From positions 62,001-126,000 of the forward strand of contig CAVTBD010000004.1 of assembly GCA_963732875.1 (NCBI GenBank): a stretch of 64,000 bases of DNA, written 5' to 3'. Under the pieces are notes generated by a model. It made no database searches, was not told the origin of the DNA, and saw only the letters and a list, made by a program, of their open reading frames with translations. This document shows, in pieces, positions 58,801 through 64,000 of this stretch. The position numbers and the translations under genes were made by a program. The stretch comes from WHSO01 sp963732875 (GTDB taxonomy: Bacteria; Pseudomonadota; Alphaproteobacteria; SMXQ01). How positions within the stretch are numbered: position 1 is the stretch's first letter; each line of letters opens with the position of its first letter.

Positions 58801-59417
58801 ACCAGCGTCTCGCCGCCTTTGGTCACGACGTCGTAATCCACCGCCTTGTGCCAGTCGAACACGAAGCGGTTGAAGGTGGCGTGCGTGCCGATCCGGACCG
58901 GCACGGTAACGATGTCCCCGTTTTGCGCCGGCGGCGCCTTCGCCGGAACGAGGTCGACCACCAGCGAATTTCCGGACGTGAAGGTCTTGAAGCGTACACC
59001 GGGCTTCAGGGTGACGAGCACCGACCGCCCGTCTTCTCCCGGCCGCGCGGCGACCGCATAGGTCCCGAGGCGCGCCGGAATTTCGTCGAGCTTGGCGGTG
59101 AACGGGCGATCGAAGCCGATGGACAGCGCGCGGTTGGTCTGTTTGGCCTTGAACGGCACCGCGCGCGGCCAGTCGAACACGATGCGCCCGTAGTCCTTGT
59201 GCGGCCACACGCGCACGCCCACGGTGTCACTCTTCAGCACCGTTGCCTTGGCCGCGGCCGCCGGCGTATCGGCGGCGAGAACGGGTCCCGCGATGCCCTG
59301 CACAGCAAGGACCGCAAGAACGGCAAAGGACCGGAGAAGAACAAGGAAGCCCCTTGCCTTCGACCGGCCCGCATTCCGCGCGCCCGGGGCGCGCGCATCG
59401 CCGAATTCCCGATCCAT
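55881..59417 (-). CDS. Very large secreted or membrane-anchored repeat + TPR protein of the che/fli operon
   Basis: This 1178-aa protein has an N-terminal hydrophobic signal or anchor (about 24-46, FLVLLRSFAVLAVLAVQGIA). Three related beta-rich modules follow, with a WP-like motif: VRVWPHKDYGRIVFDWPRAV, FNRFVFDWHKAV and ATIKFHWPEAV. These resemble AMIN-type modules. From about residue 600 a long helical TPR-like region runs to the end (LQLAQLDFAYDNF ... AALDLNDPSLDSY ... ADLARYQDGLALI). It is in the same direction as cheZ and cheY (7 bp from cheZ), so it is probably a periplasmic motility factor. No function is known to me. Confidence 0.8.
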   Translation of the reverse strand: MDREFGDARAPGARNAGRSKARGFLVLLRSFAVLAVLAVQGIAGPVLAADTPAAAAKATVLKSDTVGVRVWPHKDYGRIVFDWPRAVPFKAKQTNRALSIGFDRPFTAKLDEIPARLGTYAVAARPGEDGRSVLVTLKPGVRFKTFTSGNSLVVDLVPAKAPPAQNGDIVTVPVRIGTHATFNRFVFDWHKAVDYDVVTKGGETLVRFNRAARFDLAAVQRDLPPFVRAVSQRPGAAATLAFRLVSGATVRHFRSGTSVVVDVLIPAGATKAENKAAARKPRAKAGMPPVKPARREPVAVLDMNGAAGARTGSHTAPVSEAAPTSLLPGASAAAARSAIPVILTVDPTMATIKFHWPEAVGAAVFTRAGYLWAVFDREARFTFEGWDEALKKPSPNSKRIPDVKPATAFIARPKFSSMPGTSVFRMKVPDGVNPHVARDGAAWVVTLEREYLKPAIGVTVESHLAAAAGARLFLSTEDAGQAVAINDPEVGDRVWVVPLTQAGKGIGLARTYADVQLFATAQGVAGRSVSDHITFRTLPKGVEINSRTGLTLSGVSLVAGRADGPETDKKATPGQTRPGWLFDIQSWRRPGTGGFIENKHILQRAAAMAPPTTRNSARLQLAQLDFAYDNFTDVLGILQVIEQDEPELAQDPNFRALRGGAYYRLEDYDRAALDLNDPSLDSYKEVALWRAGLAAAKGDWAAASRYFTRSETVLKVYPMELRLHFGLLAAETALNIGDVGLTKYHLDSLEALNPDRMAQAHIDYLRGRLLAKVLDPDGAAAVWKRAIEGPDRRIRVLATLARTDLLLEKGKITKKGAIDALEKLRFAWRGDDLEFRVLKRLGQAYIDADDYKNGLLTLRELATNFPKHPGVDSVIDTMRAAFVKLYVDGAADKLAPLAALAIYDQFRELTPEGPVGDTLISRLVERLVAVDLLDRAATLLRHLVDHRLHGTDRFDAANRLALVYLLDRKPQEAFDALAGQVPADIIPEAATTRRHLKARALADLARYQDGLALIKDDTSVQAETLRAEIYWKLRDWTNAALAYAKVVDDTVKDVPAGKNGGSGHEAALDENAQDNLMSLAIADALGRNQPALKLLRTRFLGRMAKTPFKELFEVVTAPSGNVPDDYRAIASKVAEVDQFQAFIKSYRDKLLNRGGHPAPAKAPAPPPSASAQGTPTQG

Positions 59418-59424
59418 TGCTACC

Positions 59425-60087
59425 TCACTTGAGGCTGGCAAGCAGGGCGTCGATCTCCTCCTGACTCTGCGCCGCGTCGGGCAACTGGGGCCCGTTCAGA
59501 AGTTCCGCGTCGCCCGGCTTCCTGCCGTTTGCCGCCTTGGCGGCCTTCTTGCTTCCTGTCACGCCCGGCTTGTCCGAGAAGGTCTCAACGATGACCGAGA
59601 CCTTCAATTCGATGTCCTTGAGCGCCCGGACGACGCGGGTGATGCGCTGGCCGGTGATGTCCTGGAAGTTGCAGGCCTCGTAGATGTTGGTGACGGCGTC
59701 GCGGATGACCTCGGCGTTTTCGCCTTCGAGGCTCCCCGCCACGCTTTCCAGCTTTTCTGCGGCGTCGAGGATGGTACCGGTCGCCTCCTCGGTATGCTGG
59801 ACGATCGCGTCGAGCTCGTCGGTGGCGATCTGGATGTGATCTTCGCTGATGTCCTGGGGACGGATCGAGGCGATCTCCGACTTCGCGGTCTCGATGTAGG
59901 CGGCGAGCTCCTGGACCTCGTGGTAGAGCAGCAAGTCGCCGCCGGTGAGGTCCCCGTTGAGACTGCTCAGAATGCCGTCGACGATCGTGCCGATCTCTTC
60001 GATCGGCACGGTGTTGCCGCGCTCGGTACGAAGCCCCTCGATACGCTGCCTGATCTCCTGGCGCATGTTCTTCGTTTCTCCGGCCAT
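59425..60087 (-). CDS. cheZ: CheZ-type CheY-P phosphatase
   Basis: The 220-aa helical protein has the CheZ active-site segment CNFQDITGQRITRVVRALKD (catalytic Gln in QDITGQ) and a C-terminal QEEIDALLASLK tail, which is the CheY-binding peptide of CheZ. It dephosphorylates CheY-P. It lies directly downstream of cheY and upstream of the large TPR gene. Confidence 0.9.
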   Translation of the reverse strand: MAGETKNMRQEIRQRIEGLRTERGNTVPIEEIGTIVDGILSSLNGDLTGGDLLLYHEVQELAAYIETAKSEIASIRPQDISEDHIQIATDELDAIVQHTEEATGTILDAAEKLESVAGSLEGENAEVIRDAVTNIYEACNFQDITGQRITRVVRALKDIELKVSVIVETFSDKPGVTGSKKAAKAANGRKPGDAELLNGPQLPDAAQSQEEIDALLASLK

Positions 60088-60109
60088 GCTCGTCCCCAGC
60101 GTCGTTTCC

Positions 60110-60496
60110 TCAGAAATCCCCGAGAACGGTTACCAGCTTCTGCTTCAACGTTTCGGCGTTAAACGGCTTGACGATGTAGTTGGACACGCCTGCGGCCTTG
60201 GCGGCGATGACGTTCTCCGTCTTGCTCTCGGCCGTGACCATGATGAACGGCAGCTCCTTGAGCTTGATGTCGGAGCGGACCTCGCGCAGCAGCTGGAGCC
60301 CGGTCATGGGCTCCATGTTCCAGTCGGAGATGACAAGGCTGAACTTCTTCTCGCGCAGCTTCTTGAGGGCCTCGCTGCCGTCGGTGGCCTCGTCGACATT
60401 GTTGAAGTTCAACTGCTTCAACAGATTGCGAATGATGCGCAGCATCGTCTTGTAGTCATCTACGATAAGGATCGGGAGGTTGCTATCGACTGCCAT
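60110..60496 (-). CDS. cheY: Chemotaxis response regulator CheY
   Basis: This single-domain 128-aa receiver has the acidic pair DD at 13-14, the phospho-Asp 58 in VISDWNME, the Thr in FIMVTAES and the Lys in YIVKPFNAETL. Close pairing with cheZ and with the motor switch gene fliM nearby supports a motor-binding CheY. Confidence 0.93.
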   Translation of the reverse strand: MAVDSNLPILIVDDYKTMLRIIRNLLKQLNFNNVDEATDGSEALKKLREKKFSLVISDWNMEPMTGLQLLREVRSDIKLKELPFIMVTAESKTENVIAAKAAGVSNYIVKPFNAETLKQKLVTVLGDF

Positions 60497-60573
60497 CTAC
60501 TGCTCCATTTGAGTGCCGACCTGACCCCTGAAGGCCGGACGTGATATCGGAAGGGTAAGCTAGGGAAATCTCG

Positions 60574-60588
60574 TTAAATTCGCGTAAA
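60574..60588. promoter_or_regulatory. CtrA-like site before cheY
   Basis: TTAA-ATTCGCG-TAAA has one mismatch to TTAA-N7-TTAA and lies 78 bp before the cheY start, past the end of motE. It has the same mismatch as the site before flgB/csrA (TAAA in the second half). Confidence 0.45.
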
Positions 60589-60611
60589 GCTGTGCCCGGT
60601 TTGCCCATTCC

Positions 60612-61394
60612 TCACCCCTTGCCGGGCGGATTCCCCGAGGACGGTAGCGGCCCTCTGTTGGCATTGGTATCGGCACTGGCAGGCGGCAGCTTGCGGCGGG
60701 CCTCCGCCCCGATCTTGCGGCGCGCGGCCAGCTCGTCGGTGACGTTCTTGGCTTTCTCCGGGGACATGTTGGCGAGGATCGCGGCCGCCTTGGCCTCGCG
60801 CATGCGTTCGATCACGTCGAGCAGGACCGGCATGTCGAGCTGCATGAAGATGCGGGCGGCGTCCTTCGGCTTCATGGTCTCGTAGATCTTGACCAGGCTC
60901 TTGAGCTTGTTTTCCTGCTCCTCGTCGTACAGGCGCAGCATGCCTTGGATCTTGGTCTGGATCTGGCGCAGCTCGCCGACCTTGCGATCGATGCGCTGCT
61001 CGGCCGCCTTGAGCAGCCCCTCGCGCATATCGAGCTCCTGGGCCCATTTATCGAGCTTGACGCGGCGATCGGCCAGCTTCTGCAAGAGATCGATCTCCGC
61101 CTGGCTGAACAGGGCCGGATCGTCGGGCAGGCCGTCGGTTCGCGCCGTAGTGGCAGCCGCCTTCGCCGGGGCGTCCTTTGCGTCGCCCTTTTCCGGCGCC
61201 TTTTCCGCGGCCTTGGCCGGCGCGGCGAGGGGCGGTGCCTTGGCCGGCGCCGTCGCCTGCTGGGCGAGCGACGGCGTCACGCCGGCGCCGTTCACCCCGG
61301 CCCAGATGTTGCCCAGGCGCAGGCCGAGCATCAGCACCAGGGTGAAGATGGCGACCGGCAGCAGGCGGAGCTGGAAGCGGTTTCGTTTGGCCAC
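60612..61394 (-). CDS. motE: MotE-family flagellar protein (MgtE-N domain)
   Basis: The 260-aa protein begins with a membrane helix (LRLLPVAIFTLVLMLGLRLG), has an Ala/Pro/Lys-rich linker, a coiled coil (about 120-185: DKWAQELDMREGLLKAAEQR, then KVGELRQIQTKIQ) and an MgtE-N-like end (SLVKIYETMKPKDAARIFMQ, followed by MREAKAAAILANMSPEKA). MotE assists periplasmic MotC in rhizobia. The start GTG is inferred from the family (VAKRNRFQLRL). It lies between cheY and DUF6468 in the motility operon. Confidence 0.8.
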   Translation of the reverse strand: MAKRNRFQLRLLPVAIFTLVLMLGLRLGNIWAGVNGAGVTPSLAQQATAPAKAPPLAAPAKAAEKAPEKGDAKDAPAKAAATTARTDGLPDDPALFSQAEIDLLQKLADRRVKLDKWAQELDMREGLLKAAEQRIDRKVGELRQIQTKIQGMLRLYDEEQENKLKSLVKIYETMKPKDAARIFMQLDMPVLLDVIERMREAKAAAILANMSPEKAKNVTDELAARRKIGAEARRKLPPASADTNANRGPLPSSGNPPGKG

Positions 61395-61405
61395 GGGTTG
61401 GTCCG

Positions 61406-61846
61406 TCAGCGGGTGGCTTCGAGGATCCGGCGCAGCTTCTGCACGGGATCGTCGTTGCTGTTGGATGGCGCGGGGTTGCTGTTGGATGGCGCGCGGGCGG
61501 CGTCGTGAGCGGCCTCGCCTGCGCGCCGGGCACCGCGCACGCCGCCCTCGAGACGGTCGGCGACGACACCACCGCGCTCGATCAGGAAGCCAAGGTCCTC
61601 GCGCAGGGCGCGGGATTCCTCGATCATCTCCTTGAGGCCGCGGCCCGAGACATCGCTCGCCGCGCGCAACTCGTCCATGCCGGCGCGCGCCTTCTCGGTC
61701 GCGGCCGTGAAGTCGGCGATCAGGGCGCGCATCTCTTCCCGTCCGTCGCGCAGGGCGCCGAGCCGTCGGTTGAGAATCACGGCGTAGACGATGGTCGCTA
61801 CCAGCAGCGCCGCGAGCATGAGATCGAGCATCATGGTGACGGTCAT
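61406..61846 (-). CDS. DUF6468-family flagellar accessory protein
   Basis: This 146-aa protein has an N-terminal membrane helix (LDLMLAALLVATIVYAVIL), a helical part with conserved ALRDGREEMRALIADFTAAT and repeated AGMDELRAAS, and a polar C-terminus. It matches the DUF6468 family found next to fliM in Alphaproteobacteria. It overlaps the fliM stop by 4 bp. Function unknown. Confidence 0.75.
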   Translation of the reverse strand: MTVTMMLDLMLAALLVATIVYAVILNRRLGALRDGREEMRALIADFTAATEKARAGMDELRAASDVSGRGLKEMIEESRALREDLGFLIERGGVVADRLEGGVRGARRAGEAAHDAARAPSNSNPAPSNSNDDPVQKLRRILEATR

Positions 61847-62898
61847 CGCGTCTTCCTCCTGCCCTTGAGATCGTTGCGCGTTCTCTCGACGCGAATGGCG
61901 ATATTCTGTCCCTTGTGGCCCATGCGACCCTGCACCAGCCTGAGATTGCCGCACCGCAGCTCGACCTCGGGGTCATGGCTGCAGCCGAACACGATCTGGG
62001 AACCCACCTTGAGATTCATGATGTCGGTCAGGTTCATCACCTGCTCGTCGAGGATCGCATCGACGCTGATCTCGGTATGCCACAAGGTGGTGGCGAGATG
62101 GCTTTCCCAGATGGCGTCGCGGCCGAACTTCTCACCCATGAACATCTGCAGCAGAAGCTCGCGCACGGGCTCCAGCGTGGCATAGGGGATCACCAGCTCG
62201 ATCTTGCCGCCGCGATCCTCCATGTCGATCCGGAAGCGTGCCATGATCGCGGCGTTGGCCGGCCGCGCGACGGTGGCGAAGCGGGGATTGGTCTCGAGCC
62301 GGTCGAAGCGGAAGTTGACCGGGCTGACCGGGTCGAAGGCCGCCGACAGGTCGGCCAGCACCACGTGGATCATGCGCTCGACCAGGTTGCGCTCGATGGT
62401 GGTATAGGGCCGTCCCTCGATACGCAGCGCGGCGGTGCCACGGCGCCCGCCCAGCAGCACGTCCACGATGGAGTAGATCAGCGCGCTGTCCACGGTCATC
62501 AGGCAGTAGTTTTCCCACTCCTCCGCGTTGATGACGCTGATCATGGCCGGCAGCGGAATGGAATTGAGGTAGTCTCCGAAGCGGACCGAGGTGATGTTGT
62601 CGAGCGTGACCTCGACGTTGTCCGAGGTGAAGTTGCGCAGTGAGGTCGTCATCATGCGCACGAGGCGGTCAAACACCACCTCGAGCATCGGCAGGCGCTC
62701 GTAGGAGACGAGCGCCGAGTTGATGATGGCCTTGATACCGGACTTGTCCTCGCTCGCGCCTTCCTCGAAGCCGAGCAGGCTGTCGATCTCATCCTGATCG
62801 AGAACGCGATTGCCCTCGCGGCCTTCGCCCTCGGCCTCGTCCCACTGTTCCGCCGCCTCGTCCTGGTTTTCGGCGGTTTCTTCTGTCGTATCAGCCAT
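61843..62898 (-). CDS. fliM: Flagellar motor switch protein FliM
   Basis: FliM binds CheY-P and sets the direction of rotation. The 351-aa protein has an N-terminal acidic part and the CheY-binding-type motif VLDQDEIDSLLGF, the middle CheC-like domain (RLVRMMTTSLRNFTSDNVEV) and a C-terminal SpoA domain (MNLKVGSQIVFGCSHDPEVE). It lies between fliL (63 bp upstream) and DUF6468 (4-bp overlap). Confidence 0.95.
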   Translation of the reverse strand: MADTTEETAENQDEAAEQWDEAEGEGREGNRVLDQDEIDSLLGFEEGASEDKSGIKAIINSALVSYERLPMLEVVFDRLVRMMTTSLRNFTSDNVEVTLDNITSVRFGDYLNSIPLPAMISVINAEEWENYCLMTVDSALIYSIVDVLLGGRRGTAALRIEGRPYTTIERNLVERMIHVVLADLSAAFDPVSPVNFRFDRLETNPRFATVARPANAAIMARFRIDMEDRGGKIELVIPYATLEPVRELLLQMFMGEKFGRDAIWESHLATTLWHTEISVDAILDEQVMNLTDIMNLKVGSQIVFGCSHDPEVELRCGNLRLVQGRMGHKGQNIAIRVERTRNDLKGRRKTR

Positions 62899-62961
62899 TT
62901 ACGCTCTATTCCCTGCAATCGGCCCGGAGGGCCCATGGCGCCGCGACGCGTCGCCGCGCCG

Positions 62962-63510
62962 TCACTGGATCAGCATTTCCTTGAACAGCACGTCATTGAT
63001 CTTGACCGGCGCCGCCGCTTCGTTGACGCGCCGCAGGAGATCTTCGCGCAACCGGTACATGCCGGCGGAGCCCTGCAGGTCGCTCACGCGCAGCTCGCGC
63101 AGATACACCTGGAAGCTGTCGATGATGCGGGGCAGCATCATCTGCAGCTGCTTGACGTCGGCCTCGCCGGGCAGCTCGAGGCTGATCGAAATCTTGAGGA
63201 AATTGGTGCGCCGTCCCGAGGAGTTCAGGTTCACGAGCAGCTCGGGCAGATCGAAGAACACCGCCTTGGCGCGCTGCGCTTCGAGCTTCGCCTTCTCGGC
63301 AGCCGCCTTGTCCTGCTTCTTGCCGAGCAACCCGTCGGCGGCGCCCGAGAAATAGACGCCCACCGCGGTTCCCAGCACGAGGAGCAAGGGCAGCACGAAG
63401 AGCAGGACGATCTTCTTGCCGCTGAGACGTTTCCGGCCGCCTTCGGTTTCGGCGCCCTCGGCGCCTTGTCCCTCGACGTCGTCGGCCGAATCGATTGCCT
63501 GGTCGGTCAT
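62962..63510 (-). CDS. fliL: Flagellar basal body-associated protein FliL
   Basis: The 182-aa protein has a basic N-terminal part, one membrane helix (IVLLFVLPLLLVLGTAVGVY) and a periplasmic FliL domain (VFFDLPELLVNLNSSGRRTN, LKISISLELPGEADVKQLQ, MLPRIIDSFQVYLRELRVSD). It supports stator function. The start ATG 63510 opens the operon fliL-fliM-DUF6468-motE. Confidence 0.95.
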   Translation of the reverse strand: MTDQAIDSADDVEGQGAEGAETEGGRKRLSGKKIVLLFVLPLLLVLGTAVGVYFSGAADGLLGKKQDKAAAEKAKLEAQRAKAVFFDLPELLVNLNSSGRRTNFLKISISLELPGEADVKQLQMMLPRIIDSFQVYLRELRVSDLQGSAGMYRLREDLLRRVNEAAAPVKINDVLFKEMLIQ

Positions 63511-63739
63511 ATGACAAGCCCGATGAGAATTGCTGAACCACGCGCTCCGGGGCCAGCCCGGAACGTCCTGAAACTAGTCCGACTTGGTTAAGATTTCGTT
63601 TGCCCGCACCACCCGGGCCGGGCCGCGCGCGACGACGGCAGGATGTACCGGGCAATCCCTGCCGGAGGCCCCATGAACGGCCCCTCCCTCGCCCAGCCGG
63701 ATTTTACCTAACCAATTGAAATTCAAGAAAAACATAAAT

Positions 63740-63755
63740 TGGCACGCCCCCTGCA
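63740..63755 (+). promoter_or_regulatory. Sigma-54 promoter of flgF
   Basis: TGGCACG-CCCC-CTGCA matches the RpoN consensus TGGCACG-N4-TTGCW with one mismatch; the invariant GG (63741-63742) and GC (63753-63754) are exactly 10 bases apart. It lies 47 bp upstream of the flgF ATG, as expected for a class II/III flagellar promoter. It sits in the 291-bp spacer to fliL, which has no gene. Confidence 0.75.
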
Positions 63756-63801
63756 CGGAAGGCTGCGGATTTTGGATTTTCGGCAATGGTGGGTATGAAC
63801 C

Positions 63802-64000
63802 ATGGAGACACCGCTTATCGTCACGCTGGCACGTCAGATGTCCGTCCAGAACGAGATCGACGTGATCGCCAACAACATCGCCAACATGTCGACGACCGCC
63901 TATAAGGGCGAGCATCTCATGTTCAAGGATTACCTCGCCCGCACGGGCTCTGGACGGCCGGTGACGTTTCCGCAGATCGCAGGCCTGAATCGCATCGATA
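63802..64000 (+). CDS. flgF: Flagellar basal-body rod protein FlgF, N-terminal part
   Basis: The first 66 codons run to the window edge. The opening IVTLARQMSVQNEIDVIANN followed by IANMSTTAYKGEHLMF is the FlgF/FlgG rod-protein N-terminus, with the FlgF-type start (METPLIVTLARQM). ATG 63802 is preceded by GGTGGG. FlgG would be expected next. Transcription should start at the sigma-54 site 47 bp upstream. Confidence 0.88.
   Translation, partial: METPLIVTLARQMSVQNEIDVIANNIANMSTTAYKGEHLMFKDYLARTGSGRPVTFPQIAGLNRID

Overview
This is a GC-rich stretch of chromosome, almost certainly alphaproteobacterial. The evidence is a CckA hybrid kinase beside flagellar operons, CtrA-type TTAA-N7-TTAA sites, a DUF2794 protein, MotE and DUF6468 flagellar accessory genes next to fliM, and a short FlhB-C-domain protein. 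The style (CheZ, CsrA, CckA next to flhB, sigma-54 flagellar promoter) suggests a free-living motile Rhodospirillales-like organism; the order is an inference and no species can be named.

Layout. 1-13.5 kb is housekeeping: the end of dnaB, alr (broken), an Mla-type lipid ABC transporter (mlaE, mlaF), radA, cvpA, purF, an SDR, then on the other strand der, bamB and a YfgM-like protein, followed by a DUF2794 gene, a parvulin and a TMEM175-like channel. 13.6-15 kb is a lower-GC patch with one unrecognised gene that looks like a PD-(D/E)xK nuclease and is split by two frameshifts. 15-20.7 kb holds guaB-guaA (both broken), a PF10116-like gene, rlmE and a Ppx/GppA phosphatase, then tRNA-Gln. 21-31 kb is accessory: amidohydrolase plus cupin, an orphan HEPN-like protein, a purine permease, and a cell-envelope glycan locus (two SGNH proteins, OpgC, a membrane-bound GH17 protein), then a double-Rid protein. 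31-38.7 kb has mscS, a Pht5-like protein, pssA-psd, a LysM protein, two c-type cytochromes and a LOG-family protein. 39-44.4 kb is icd, alaS (one frameshift) and recA. 44.5-47.2 kb is a nested transposon: an IS1595-family element with a passenger gene, itself split by an IS5-family element. It sits about 125 bp upstream of recA.

47.3 kb to the end is a motility block: cckA, flhB-fliR-fliQ-fliE-flgC-flgB on the minus strand; csrA, an FlhX-like gene, a small unknown gene, fliO and fliP on the plus strand; then a very large repeat/TPR protein, cheZ, cheY, motE, a DUF6468 gene, fliM and fliL on the minus strand, and the start of flgF. Together these encode the export gate, the proximal rod, the switch and its CheY/CheZ control. 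Regulatory sites visible in the DNA are a perfect CtrA box before flhX-fliO-fliP, near-perfect ones before flgB/csrA and cheY, and a sigma-54 promoter before flgF.

Frameshifts are concentrated in two patches (about 0.6-2.5 kb and 14.2-18.4 kb, plus one in alaS). They hit essential genes several times each, so sequence or assembly error is far more likely than true gene loss. The best candidates for something undescribed are the SGNH/OpgC/GH17 glycan locus with its catalytically dead SGNH paralogue, the large repeat-plus-TPR protein of the chemotaxis operon, and the nuclease-like low-GC gene. None can be called a proven new system from sequence alone.
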